Made by a program: the position numbers and the translations under genes. From VSJD01 sp964617825 (GTDB taxonomy: Bacteria > Verrucomicrobiota > Kiritimatiellia > JAAZAB01), in contig CAZTWL010000005.1 of NCBI GenBank assembly GCA_964617825.1, positions 62,001 through 126,000 on the forward strand: a stretch of DNA of 64,000 bases. Reading direction: 5' to 3'. The notes beneath the pieces are model-generated. The model searched no databases, was not told the origin of the DNA, and worked only from the letters and a program-made list of their open reading frames with translations. Positions 7,864 to 16,038 of the stretch are shown piece by piece (within the stretch, counting starts at the first letter, position 1; every line of letters begins with the position of its first letter).

Positions 7864-9045
7864 ATGAAGCAACCCATAAAAATCGGCATTGTCGGGGCGC
7901 GGTTTGCGGCTAGGTTCCATTTGGCATCTTACCGGCACATCGGCGGAGTGGCCGTCGAGGTGGTGGGCGTCTATTCCAAGTCGGCGGAGAGCCGCCAGGC
8001 CTTTGCCGCTAACAACGGGATCAAGGCTTTCGATAATTACGATGATTTGGTGCGTGCCGTGGACGTCGTGGATCTTTGCGTGCCCGGCGCCCTGCACGAG
8101 CCGCTTTGTGTGCGGGCCTGCGAACTTGGTCGGCACGTGATTGTCGAAAAGCCGTTCACGGGCGCCTATGGGCCGGGCACGCCCGACTGGCGCGGCGACC
8201 GCGCCGACAAGCGTGTCCTGTTGGATGAAGCCATGCAATCCGTCCGGCGCATGATAGCCGCTTCCCGCAAGCATCGGGTTAAGCTCCTCTATGCCGAAAA
8301 CTGGGTCTATGCGCCTTCCATCCAGAAGGAGGCGGAGATTCTCCGCGCCACGCAGGGGCAACTCCTCTGGATTCATGCCGAGGAAAGTCACAGTGGCAGT
8401 GTCAGCACGGCCTATGGCGACTGGCGCCTTTCCGGCGGCGGTTCTCTGGTTGGCAAGGGCTGCCATCCGCTGACGGCGGCCTTGTATCTTAAGCGTGTCG
8501 AAGGCCAAGCGCGCCGGAATTGCGCCATCCGGCCGAAGACGGTCAGTTGCCGGACGCATGCGGTGACGCGCAATCCGCATTTTGCCGACCAGGGCCATTT
8601 GCGCACCGATTACAAGGATGTCGAGGATTTTGTCCAGGTGCATATCGCGTTCGAGGATGGCATGCTGGCGGACGTGTTTTCCTGCGAGCTCGTCATGGGC
8701 GGAGTGCATAATTGGCTGGAAATCTACGCCAACAACCATCGCATGCGTTGCAACATCAATCCCACCGACGCCAACGTCCTGTACAATCCCGTTGAAAAAC
8801 AGCTGGAGCACGTGTATCTCACCGAAAAACTGGGCACCAAGCAGGGTTGGAGTTTTCCATCGCCCGACGAAAACTGGATGTGCGGGTATCCGCAGGAGCT
8901 GCAAAATTTCATGGAGTGCTTGCGGGACGATCGCGAGCCGCAAAGCGATGTGATCCTGGCGGCGGATACTGTCAGCACTCTCTATGCCGCCTATGTGTCG
9001 GCCCAGGCCCAGGGCCGCGAGACCGATATTCCGCTGATTGATTGA
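7864..9045 (+). CDS. Gfo/Idh/MocA family NAD(P)-dependent oxidoreductase
   Basis: A 393-aa protein with the N-terminal Rossmann fingerprint 'KIGIVGARFAARFHLASY', the acid at the end of strand 2, and the family 'EKPF' motif ('HVIVEKPFTGAYG'). The C-terminal alpha/beta domain follows ('LLYAENWVYAPSIQKEAEIL', 'GGGSLVGKGCHPLTAALYL'). Such enzymes oxidise or reduce sugars, inositols and related polyols; the substrate cannot be read from sequence. The start at 7864 gives the expected MKQPIKIGIVG. The stop of polX lies 63 nt upstream in the same direction. The YAENW block in place of the more common YAxRF supports a distinct subgroup. Confidence 0.88.
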   Translation: MKQPIKIGIVGARFAARFHLASYRHIGGVAVEVVGVYSKSAESRQAFAANNGIKAFDNYDDLVRAVDVVDLCVPGALHEPLCVRACELGRHVIVEKPFTGAYGPGTPDWRGDRADKRVLLDEAMQSVRRMIAASRKHRVKLLYAENWVYAPSIQKEAEILRATQGQLLWIHAEESHSGSVSTAYGDWRLSGGGSLVGKGCHPLTAALYLKRVEGQARRNCAIRPKTVSCRTHAVTRNPHFADQGHLRTDYKDVEDFVQVHIAFEDGMLADVFSCELVMGGVHNWLEIYANNHRMRCNINPTDANVLYNPVEKQLEHVYLTEKLGTKQGWSFPSPDENWMCGYPQELQNFMECLRDDREPQSDVILAADTVSTLYAAYVSAQAQGRETDIPLID

Positions 9046-9203
9046 TCCGGGCGGCCATGAGCTGACTTTCGCTTGTAACCCAGTCAATCCGCAGAATGGC
9101 GGGCAAAGAATTTGGAATTCAAACAGGTTAACCGGATCGAGCGGATCGTGCTTGATTGTTTTGGGGTGCGCGTATTCTGCATCAATGCGAGAAAGGCAAA
9201 CTC

Positions 9204-9776
9204 ATGCCCAAAAAAATATTGGTCCTGTCGGGAAGTCCCAGGAAAAACGGCAACACGGCGGCCCTCGTCGATTGGTTTGCCGAAGGGGCTCGTTCCAAAG
9301 GCGCGCTGGTCGAGATCGTGCGCACGGCTTTCTTGAAGTATAAATCCAACGGGTGCAACGCCTGCCGCGCCTGTCAAAAAATGGCGGACTATACCTGCGT
9401 GATCGATGACGAGGCCCAGCCGGTCCTGGCCCGAATGGCCAAGGTCGATGTGATTGTCATGGCGACGCCGCTCTATTTCTTTGGAGCCAGCGCGCAGTTG
9501 AAGCTTGTCTTTGACCGGATGTTCTCGCTCTACAAGTGGGATAACCAGGCCGGCACCATGCAGACCCCGTTAAAAGGGAAGACGATGGTCCTGCTGGCCA
9601 GCGCCTTTGAAGATGTCGGGTTGGAGGACCTGGCCAAACCTTTTGTTTTGACCGCCAAGTACACCGGTATGAAATTCCTATCGCTCTTGGTCCCCAATGC
9701 CGGCGTGTCGGGCGATATCAAAAATAAGCCGGGCATCCGCCGGAAGGCGATGGCCTTGGGCAAGAAAGTGGCGTAA
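9204..9776 (+). CDS. Flavodoxin-fold NAD(P)H-dependent FMN reductase / iron-sulfur flavoprotein-like
   Basis: A 190-aa flavodoxin-like protein. Residues 3-20 ('KKILVLSGSPRKNGNTAAL') are the FMN-phosphate loop. 'GCNACRACQKMADYTCVIDDE' (about 50-70) holds the compact cysteine motif of iron-sulfur-flavoprotein-like reductases. 'VIVMATPLYFFGASAQLKLVFDR' is the flavin-edge strand and loop. Proteins of this group move electrons to small acceptors or quinones in anaerobes. The start at 9204 gives the flavodoxin strand immediately. It is 158 nt from the Gfo/Idh gene and stands apart from the defence-like genes that follow. Confidence 0.88.
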   Translation: MPKKILVLSGSPRKNGNTAALVDWFAEGARSKGALVEIVRTAFLKYKSNGCNACRACQKMADYTCVIDDEAQPVLARMAKVDVIVMATPLYFFGASAQLKLVFDRMFSLYKWDNQAGTMQTPLKGKTMVLLASAFEDVGLEDLAKPFVLTAKYTGMKFLSLLVPNAGVSGDIKNKPGIRRKAMALGKKVA

Positions 9777-9783
9777 ACGCAGG

Positions 9784-9799
9784 TTCGGCCGGCGCCGAA
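9784..9799 (+). terminator. Weak hairpin after the flavodoxin-fold gene
   Basis: TTCGGC (9784-9789), loop CGGC, GCCGAA (9794-9799), beginning 7 nt after the stop codon. There is no clear T run, so this is only a possible terminator. Confidence 0.3.
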
Positions 9800-9963
9800 T
9801 GGCTTTGTCCAGTGATCGGGGTGTCTGCAAGTATTGTGTCGTTAGTTACGCAGGACTTTTGCCGGTTTGCCCGCGGCATTGTTGCATTATGATTACTGAT
9901 GGCCGGAGTCCATTATTTCGACATTCCAATACAGCGGATTGGTAGTGTTGTTTTAATCTTGGA

Positions 9964-9997
9964 AACATTCCAACATTCTGCAGAATGTTGGAATGTT
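9964..9997. promoter_or_regulatory. 34-bp perfect palindrome, putative operator (copy 1)
   Basis: Arms AACATTCCAACATTCTG and its exact reverse complement meet at 9980/9981. Each arm contains two ACATTC units, so the site looks like four half sites. A lone half site (ACATTCCAAT) lies at 9921-9930. The palindrome ends 29 nt before the regulator's chosen start. A nearly identical copy covers the regulator's stop codon. It is most simply read as the binding site of the regulator encoded between the two copies. Confidence 0.75.
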
Positions 9998-10026
9998 GTG
10001 TCAAGCTTGCTTGGCGACATGTTGCT

Positions 10027-10293
10027 ATGAAAACGCCAAAACAGCTGGAGCGGCATTTTAAAGGGGCGGCCAATCATCGGCGTATTGCCATTTTGCGCGC
10101 CGTCGAACAAAAAGACGGCATTGTGGTAGAAGAGTTGGCGCGTGTTCTGGGAGCCAACATCAAGACTGTTTCGCAGCATACGCGCTCGTTGGTGCAGGCC
10201 GGCCTTTTAAACAAACACTATCGCGGTCGCCAGGTGGCCCACGCCCTTTCGCCTTATGGTAAAGCCTTCCTGAATTTCATGAGAACATTCTAA
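10027..10293 (+). CDS. Small winged-helix (ArsR/MarR-like) regulator of the restriction-modification island
   Basis: An 88-aa protein made almost entirely of one winged helix: 'HRRIAILRAVEQKDGIVVEELARVLGANIKTVSQHTRSLVQAGLL' is helix-turn-helix and 'NKHYRGRQVAHALSPYG' is the wing. No metal-binding Cys set is visible, so a metal sensor is unlikely. An alternative ATG at 9985 would add 14 residues but lies inside the upstream palindrome; 10027 fits the family better. The gene is bracketed by two copies of the ACATTCCAACATTC palindrome, one upstream and one over its own stop codon, and sits just before a type IIG enzyme. That is the classic place for a controller that delays endonuclease expression. 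Confidence 0.82.
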   Translation: MKTPKQLERHFKGAANHRRIAILRAVEQKDGIVVEELARVLGANIKTVSQHTRSLVQAGLLNKHYRGRQVAHALSPYGKAFLNFMRTF

Positions 10294-10317
10294 CATTCTG
10301 CAGAATGTTGGAATGTT
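10284..10317. promoter_or_regulatory. 34-bp near-perfect palindrome, putative operator (copy 2)
   Basis: Same sequence as copy 1 with one change: left arm AACATTCTAACATTCTG, right arm CAGAATGTTGGAATGTT, centre 10300/10301. The single difference (T at 10291) creates the TAA stop of the regulator gene at 10291-10293. It lies about 140 bp upstream of the -35 element proposed for the restriction-modification gene. Confidence 0.72.
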
Positions 10318-10459
10318 GTTGGCGCTTCCATGGGAAAGGATGGGGTGGAAACGTCAAGCCGTGGGAGATCGGATTGCGGGGCTCCGTTCCTGTCGGTCAA
10401 TAGCCGGCGAATCCGGGCGCGACTTCAGGAAAGTCAGGATCGATACGTTCGACAAAACA

Positions 10460-10487
10460 TTGATTTGTCCGCATTTTCTCCTATACT
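10460..10487 (+). promoter_or_regulatory. Predicted promoter of the type IIG restriction-modification gene
   Basis: TTGATT at 10460-10465, 16-nt spacer, TATACT at 10482-10487. Transcription would begin around 10493-10495, only about 10 nt before the ATG at 10505, leaving room for a short CAGG as ribosome-binding site. The leader would be very short, almost leaderless. Confidence 0.45.
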
Positions 10488-10504
10488 GCTACCCAGGTAA
10501 AAAC

Positions 10505-13500
10505 ATGCCGGTCCCACAGGAAATCTTAAAGCTGGTGGCGCGGTTCGACGCGCAGAGCGAGGCTTACCATTCGGGCAAGTATAACGAGGCCCAAATCCGC
10601 GCCGAATTCATCGATCCGCTATTCAAGGTTCTAGGCTGGGATATTCATAACGAACAAGGTTATGCCGAGGCATACAAGGATGTCATCCATGAAGATGCCA
10701 TCAAAATCGGTGGTGTCACCGAGGCCCCGGACCTTTGCTTCCGGATCGGCGGCACGCGCAAGTTCTTTGTCGAATGCAAAAAGCCCTCGGTCAACATCAA
10801 GGACGACGTCCATCCCGCCTACCAACTCCGCCGCTATGCATGGTCGGCTCGACTGCCTTTGAGCATATTGACCGATTTCCACGAGTTGGCCGTCTATGAT
10901 TGCCGCGCCAAACCGAATAAGACCGATTCATCGGCCATCGGTCGCCTGCTGTATTTTACCAGCAATCAATTTGCCGAGAAATGGGATGAGTTCGCCGCTA
11001 TTTTCTCTCGCGAGGCCGTCCTGAAAGGCTCATTCGATGCATTCGCCGAAGGAGCCAAAGGCCGCAAAGGCACGGCGAGCGTCGATGACGCCTTCCTGGA
11101 GGAAATCGAGCGCTGGCGCGACCTGCTGGCCCGCAACATCGCCATGCGCAACGAAGCCCTTTCGCAACGCGAGCTTAATTTTGCCGTGCAACGGATCATT
11201 GACCGTATCATCTTCCTGCGGATCTGCGAGGACCGCGGCATCGAGCCTTACGGACGGCTGATGACCCTGCGCAATGGGGAACGGGCCTATCCCCGGCTGG
11301 GCGAATTCTTCCAGCGCGCCGACGAGCGCTACAACTCCGGCATTTTCTGCTTCACAAAAAGTAAGGATGCCGGCAGCGAGCGACCGGATGAACTGACGCT
11401 CACCCTGGCGATCGACGACAAGGTTGTCAAGGATATCGTGGGCAACCTGTATTATCCAGAAAGCCCCTACGAGTTTTCCGTCCTGCCCGCCGACATCCTA
11501 GGCCAGGTTTATGAGCGTTTCCTGGGTAAAGTGATCCGGCTGACAGCCGGCCATCAGGCGAAAGTGGAGGATAAACCCGAGGTCCGCAAGGCTGGCGGAG
11601 TCTATTACACGCCAACCTATATCGTGGAGTATATTGTCAAGAACACGGTCGGCAAGCTACTGGAAGACAAAACGCCCAGGCAGGCGGCCAAACTAAGAAT
11701 CCTGGACCCAGCCTGCGGCTCCGGCTCGTTCCTGCTGGGCGCATACCAGTATTTATTAAACTGGCACAGGGATTATTACGTCAAGGAAGGTCCGGAAAAG
11801 CATCGTAAAGTTTTATACCAGGCCCACGAGGACTGGCGCCTCACGACCGACGAAAAGAAGCGCATCCTGCTGAACAATATCTACGGCGTGGATATCGACT
11901 CGCAGGCAGTGGAGGTCACCAAACTTTCCCTGCTCCTAAAGGTCCTGGAAGGCGAGTCGCAGGAAACGATCACCAAACAGTTCGAGCTCTTCCATCAGCG
12001 CGCCTTGCCGGACTTGGGTAGCAATATCAAATGCGGCAATTCGCTTATTGGCCCGGATTTCTACCAAAACCGGCAGATGGACCTGTTCAACGAGGAAGAC
12101 AAATATCGCATCAACGCATTTGATTGGAATATGGAGTATGCGGAAATCTTCAAAGCTGGCGGCTTTGACGTTGTAATTGGCAATCCGCCGTACATTCGCA
12201 TTCAGACCATGAAGGAATGGGCGCCAGTCGAGGTTGATCTTTACAAGACGCTTTACCGGTCGGCGGCAGCCGGGAACTACGATATTTATGTTGTCTTCGT
12301 CGAAAAAGCCCTCAGCCTTTTGAACAAGACCGGGAGGATGGGGTTCATCCTGCCGCACAAGTTCTTCAATGCGCAGTATGGCGAAGCCTTACGCAAAGTC
12401 ATTTCCGATGGTAAGCATCTTGCCCACGTCGTTCATTTCGGCGATCAGCAAGTATTTGCCGGCGCAACGACATATACGTGCCTGATGTTCCTCGACAAGG
12501 CTGGTACGTCCGAATGCCAGATTGTGAAGATAGACGACATAGATGCCTGGCGGATGGAGGGTAAAGGCACCAAGGGCCAGATACCAGTCAAGACTATTAC
12601 GGCGACAGAATGGAATTTTGCTATTGGTGCTGGCGTGGAAGTCTTTGACACTCTCAGCAAGTGGCCTGTTAAGCTGGCCGACGTTGCCGAGCGCATGGCC
12701 CAAGGCATCCGCACCAGCGCAAACGAAGTCTATGTTCTTGATCTTGTCCGGGGGAACAATGACATCATTACAGCCCATTCCAAGATTCTTAATCGGGACG
12801 TGAAACTTGAGCGTAAGGCCGTTTCGCTGTTTTTACAAGGTCGTGAGATCAAACCATACCGTGTTTTGCCGTCCGGAAAAGTGGTCATTGTGCCATACAC
12901 GATCAAGAACGGCCAAGCGACCCTTATTTCCGAAGCGGAGATTCAAAAGCGTTTTCCGTTGCTCCATGATTATTTGAACGAGAACAAGGTCTATCTCTCT
13001 GCCCGAGAGAAAGACAGTTTCCGAGGAGCAGATTGGTTTCAATACGGACGGCAACAGAATATTGACTTAATGCTCCTGCCGAAAATCCTCGTTCCCGACA
13101 TTGCCGACCGTGCGTCCTTTGCCTTTGACGAAGGTGGCGACTACATTTTTACAAGCGGTTACGGGATCACGTTGCGCCCTGACGTGAAGGAATCTCCGAA
13201 GTACATTCTGGCCCTGCTGAACAGTTCCGTTCTCGACTTCTACCTGAAACGCATTAGCACAACCATGCGCGGCGGCTTCTTCCGGTACTTTACGCAGTTC
13301 ATTAGGCGTCTACCGATCCGCCGAATTGACTTCTCGAAGCCCAAAAATAAGGCGCAGCATGATCGGATGGTATTGCTAGTGGACAATATGATTGATTTGT
13401 ACAAAAAGGTCCAGACCGCCAAGACGCCCGACGAGAAGTCCCGTCTTGAGCGCGAGATCGCTGCCACCGACCGGCAGATAGATGCTCTGGTCTATGAGCT

Positions 13501-13555
13501 CTACGGCCTGACGGAAGAGGAAATCAAGATTGTGGAGGGGGTCTTGAAGATATGA
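10505..13555 (+). CDS. Type IIG restriction-modification enzyme (fused nuclease, N6-adenine methyltransferase and specificity domains)
   Basis: A 1016-aa single-chain enzyme. The N-terminal 150 residues form a PD-(D/E)XK nuclease of the HsdR-N type: 'EAPDLCFRIGG' near residue 73 and 'FFVECKKP' near 90 give the PD...E-C-K triad. The methyltransferase has SAM motif I 'ILDPACGSGSFLLGAY' (about 397-412) and catalytic motif IV NPPYIRIQ (about 559-566), marking an amino-methyltransferase of the Eco57I/TaqI class. The last third ('GQIPVKTITATEWNF...REIKPYRV...RQQNIDLMLLPKILVP') is a target-recognition region ending in a helical 'ALVYELYGLTEEEIKIVEG'. The frame is open further upstream, but the ATG at 10505 gives the family start. 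The next gene overlaps its stop by 4 nt (ATGA), so they are coupled. Confidence 0.93.
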   Translation: MPVPQEILKLVARFDAQSEAYHSGKYNEAQIRAEFIDPLFKVLGWDIHNEQGYAEAYKDVIHEDAIKIGGVTEAPDLCFRIGGTRKFFVECKKPSVNIKDDVHPAYQLRRYAWSARLPLSILTDFHELAVYDCRAKPNKTDSSAIGRLLYFTSNQFAEKWDEFAAIFSREAVLKGSFDAFAEGAKGRKGTASVDDAFLEEIERWRDLLARNIAMRNEALSQRELNFAVQRIIDRIIFLRICEDRGIEPYGRLMTLRNGERAYPRLGEFFQRADERYNSGIFCFTKSKDAGSERPDELTLTLAIDDKVVKDIVGNLYYPESPYEFSVLPADILGQVYERFLGKVIRLTAGHQAKVEDKPEVRKAGGVYYTPTYIVEYIVKNTVGKLLEDKTPRQAAKLRILDPACGSGSFLLGAYQYLLNWHRDYYVKEGPEKHRKVLYQAHEDWRLTTDEKKRILLNNIYGVDIDSQAVEVTKLSLLLKVLEGESQETITKQFELFHQRALPDLGSNIKCGNSLIGPDFYQNRQMDLFNEEDKYRINAFDWNMEYAEIFKAGGFDVVIGNPPYIRIQTMKEWAPVEVDLYKTLYRSAAAGNYDIYVVFVEKALSLLNKTGRMGFILPHKFFNAQYGEALRKVISDGKHLAHVVHFGDQQVFAGATTYTCLMFLDKAGTSECQIVKIDDIDAWRMEGKGTKGQIPVKTITATEWNFAIGAGVEVFDTLSKWPVKLADVAERMAQGIRTSANEVYVLDLVRGNNDIITAHSKILNRDVKLERKAVSLFLQGREIKPYRVLPSGKVVIVPYTIKNGQATLISEAEIQKRFPLLHDYLNENKVYLSAREKDSFRGADWFQYGRQQNIDLMLLPKILVPDIADRASFAFDEGGDYIFTSGYGITLRPDVKESPKYILALLNSSVLDFYLKRISTTMRGGFFRYFTQFIRRLPIRRIDFSKPKNKAQHDRMVLLVDNMIDLYKKVQTAKTPDEKSRLEREIAATDRQIDALVYELYGLTEEEIKIVEGVLKI

Positions 13556-14247
13556 AAATAAAACACAAATCACGTCCTTTATTGTTAGGCTATTTAGAGC
13601 GGATTGCCAGCCAAGCTTTTGAGGAATTTCCGCGACAGATCACTGAGTTGATTGGCGATCGGCATGGCGTCTATGCGCTTTATAAAGGCGATCATCTTTA
13701 TTATGTTGGCCTGGCGACGAATCTGCGAAGTCGAATCCAGCAGCATCAGAATGACCGGCACGCCGGCAAATGGGACCGCTTTAGCCTGTATCTCGTTCGC
13801 AAGGCTGACCATATCAAGGAACTTGAGTCTCTTATCCTTCGTGTTGCAGTTCCAAAGGGAAACGCAACAAAAGGGAAATTAAATCATGCCGAAAATCTCC
13901 AGAATATCCTAGATAACAAGATTCGCCAGCAACAAGATCGACAAAGGCGAAATGTCATGGGCATTACAACGGACATCCGGAAATACCGACAGTCTGGGGG
14001 AAGCCGTCAACCTACATTGGCGCCATTCATACGGAGACCAATAATAATTCGAGCGCGTTACAAAGGCGATACATATACGGCTTTGGTACGACGCGACGGA
14101 TCAATCCGCTTCGCTGGTAAAAATTACACTTCTCCTTCTGTCGCTGGCTCCGCCGTCGTCAAACGTCTCACCTGCAACGGTTGGACATTTTGGGAATACG
14201 AACGTGCCTCGGGAGTTTGGGTAAAATTAGATAAATTGCGGACATAG
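13552..14247 (+). CDS. GIY-YIG nuclease-like protein with C-terminal RAMA-like domain
   Basis: The 231-aa product has two parts. Residues 39-53 ('GVYALYKGDHLYYVG') are the GIY-YIG signature with the expected arginine just after it (R58 or R61 in 'TNLRSRIQQH') and a glutamate candidate at about 90 ('IKELESLIL'). After a charged linker, residues about 165-230 ('ARYKGDTYTALVRRDGSIRF', 'YTSPSVAGSAVV', 'NGWTFWEY') match the RAMA domain pattern, a restriction-enzyme- and methylase-associated domain thought to read DNA modification. The start overlaps the restriction-modification stop by 4 nt (ATGA), so translation is coupled. A role as a modification-dependent nuclease or an accessory specificity factor is inference. 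Confidence 0.8.
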   Translation: MKIKHKSRPLLLGYLERIASQAFEEFPRQITELIGDRHGVYALYKGDHLYYVGLATNLRSRIQQHQNDRHAGKWDRFSLYLVRKADHIKELESLILRVAVPKGNATKGKLNHAENLQNILDNKIRQQQDRQRRNVMGITTDIRKYRQSGGSRQPTLAPFIRRPIIIRARYKGDTYTALVRRDGSIRFAGKNYTSPSVAGSAVVKRLTCNGWTFWEYERASGVWVKLDKLRT

Positions 14248-14258
14248 AGGTGTAGACA

Positions 14259-15101
14259 ATGGTACATGATGAATTTGTTTTGTCCGATGCCGGTAATTAC
14301 GCTGAGCAAAAACATCGTTTGATCGCCCTGTATGTCGATTTGTTCTCGGCCAGTATGAAAGCTCCTAAATGGGATTGTTTGGTTTACATTGACCTGTTCG
14401 CTGGCGCGGGCAACGCGAAAGAGAAGGGCAGCGAGAAAATAGTCGACGGTTCGCCATTACTCGCTCTAGGCGTAAAAAATCCTTTCAATAAATACGTTTT
14501 CTGCGAATTAGAAGAAAATAAATTGCAGGCGTTGAAAATGAGGGTTAGGCAGAATTATCCTAAAGCTGATGTAACCTTTGTGCGGGGTGATTGCAATGAA
14601 TGCATCGGCGAAGTGTTAAAAGCCATCCCTTATGGGCACAAAGGATGCCGTGTTTTGTCTTTTTGCTTAGCCGATATGTATAGAATGGAGAATTTTAAAT
14701 TTAGGACTATTCAAATATTGTCGGAACGTTTCGTTGATTTTCTGGTTTTGATTCCAACATATATGGATGCGCACCGGAATGAATCCAATTATTGTAAAAT
14801 TGATAACCATACTGTTGATGAATTCTTCGGAACGACGGATTGGCGTTTGGCATGGCAAAATGCCAAACTGAAAGGCGAGCGATTTGGGCGATTTGTCTGT
14901 CAATATTTTTGTAAGAGGATGAAGGATCTTGGATATCAAGGCGACGAGACGGATGCTGTGGAAATAAGGCAAATAAAAAATAAATCGCCATTGTATCGAC
15001 TGGCGTTTTTCAGCCGCAATAGTTTGGGCATTAAATTTTGGAACCAAGCGCGGGAATACAGCTCAGAACAAAAGACGTTTTTGGGTCAATTGTGCCATTA
15101 G
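14259..15101 (+). CDS. tcmP: Three-Cys-motif partner protein TcmP-like (methyltransferase-like fold)
   Basis: A 280-aa protein resembling TcmP ('three-Cys-motif partner') proteins: the opening 'HDEFVLSDAGNYAEQKHRLIALYVDLF' followed by a SAM-methyltransferase-like motif I at residues 45-51 (DLFAGAG), an acidic strand end 'FCELEENKLQAL', and 'VTFVRGDCNECI'. Function is unknown for the family. These proteins are found next to radical-SAM-like proteins with a CxxxCxxC motif, and that is the next gene here. The coding sequence is visibly more AT-rich than its neighbours, which suggests horizontal origin. It starts 12 nt after the GIY-YIG gene and is the fourth gene of the island. Confidence 0.75.
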   Translation: MVHDEFVLSDAGNYAEQKHRLIALYVDLFSASMKAPKWDCLVYIDLFAGAGNAKEKGSEKIVDGSPLLALGVKNPFNKYVFCELEENKLQALKMRVRQNYPKADVTFVRGDCNECIGEVLKAIPYGHKGCRVLSFCLADMYRMENFKFRTIQILSERFVDFLVLIPTYMDAHRNESNYCKIDNHTVDEFFGTTDWRLAWQNAKLKGERFGRFVCQYFCKRMKDLGYQGDETDAVEIRQIKNKSPLYRLAFFSRNSLGIKFWNQAREYSSEQKTFLGQLCH

Positions 15102-15183
15102 CCCGCCAACGTTGTATCTTGATCTAAGGGGTTGAAGTCGAAACTGATTGTCTTGTCAACCCAGAGATCATACAATTAAACAC

Positions 15184-15993
15184 ATGACAACTACATCGAC
15201 AGTAACACGCCCGCCTACCGGCACTCAGGAATGGGCAGCGAGCAACGTCAATATCCAGGATGGCTGCGAACACGACTGCCGCTACTGCTACGCCAAAACG
15301 ATGGCGATCCGTTTCAAACGGGCGACCACGACTTCCTGGAAGCATCCCCGATTTCGTCAGCATGACCTTGACCGTACGTTTACCAGGCGGTCCGGCCGCA
15401 TCATGTTCCCGACGGCTCATGACATCACCGAGCGGAACATTGACGAATGCATTGCGATAATTTTGCGGATGCTGGAGGCAGGCAATGACCTGCTCATTGT
15501 CTCCAAACCACGCCTGTCATGCATTAAACGCCTTTGTGAGGAACTTTCACCCTACAAAGCACAGATCGTTTTGCGGTTCTCAGTTGGTTCGACAGATGAT
15601 GCGGTCCTGTCCTATTGGGAACCCGGGGCGCCATCTTTTAAAGCGCGGCTTGCCTGTCTTCAGTATGCCTATGCCAAAGACTTTGAGACCAGTGTTTCCG
15701 GTGAGCCAATGCTGGATGGCGATCCGGATGCCCTGATTGCAGCCGTTCGCCCCTACGTCACGGACTCCATCTGGCTGGGAAAGATCAATCGCCTTCGCAA
15801 CATTCTACCACTTACATGCCCTCATGATTCGGAAGCCATCCGCCGTGGCGAGGCTCTCATGGCGACCCAGACCAACACTGCCATAATTGCCCTTTACCGT
15901 AGATATCGCAACGATCCTTTAATCAAATGGAAGGACAGCATAAAATCCGTTGTCGGGCTTAGCCGTCCCTCTATTGCTGGTCTTGATGAATAG
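15184..15993 (+). CDS. Radical SAM protein with CxxxCxxC motif, probable TcmP partner
   Basis: A 269-aa protein. Residues 28-35 (CEHDCRYC, followed by YAKTMA) are the canonical radical-SAM [4Fe-4S] cysteines C28, C32 and C35. Downstream 'GRIMFPTAHDITERNIDECIAIILRML', 'LLIVSKPRL', 'IVLRFSVGSTDDAVLSYWEPGAPSFKARLACL' and 'VSGEPMLD' follow the TIM-barrel order of spore-photoproduct-lyase-like or Gp37/Gp68-like (DUF5131) radical SAM proteins. The ATG at 15184 is preferred; a TTG at 15148 is a possible alternative. It lies 82 nt after tcmP in the same direction and closes the island. Its substrate is unknown; action on nucleic acid is inferred from the neighbours. Confidence 0.8.
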   Translation: MTTTSTVTRPPTGTQEWAASNVNIQDGCEHDCRYCYAKTMAIRFKRATTTSWKHPRFRQHDLDRTFTRRSGRIMFPTAHDITERNIDECIAIILRMLEAGNDLLIVSKPRLSCIKRLCEELSPYKAQIVLRFSVGSTDDAVLSYWEPGAPSFKARLACLQYAYAKDFETSVSGEPMLDGDPDALIAAVRPYVTDSIWLGKINRLRNILPLTCPHDSEAIRRGEALMATQTNTAIIALYRRYRNDPLIKWKDSIKSVVGLSRPSIAGLDE

Positions 15994-16038
15994 GGGAAGT
16001 CAATAGACCGCTGGAATGCATCGTTTTATAAGCCAATT

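Noticed and set aside
10313..10504. In-frame extension of the type IIG gene upstream to 10313
   Set aside because: The extra 64 codons are not family-like, begin inside the palindrome, and a -10 element (TATACT at 10482-10487) lies within them. The ATG at 10505 is preferred.
15994..16038. Search for tRNA or integration (att) sites next to the island
   Set aside because: No tRNA-like cloverleaf, no integrase gene and no direct repeats at the two ends of the island were seen.
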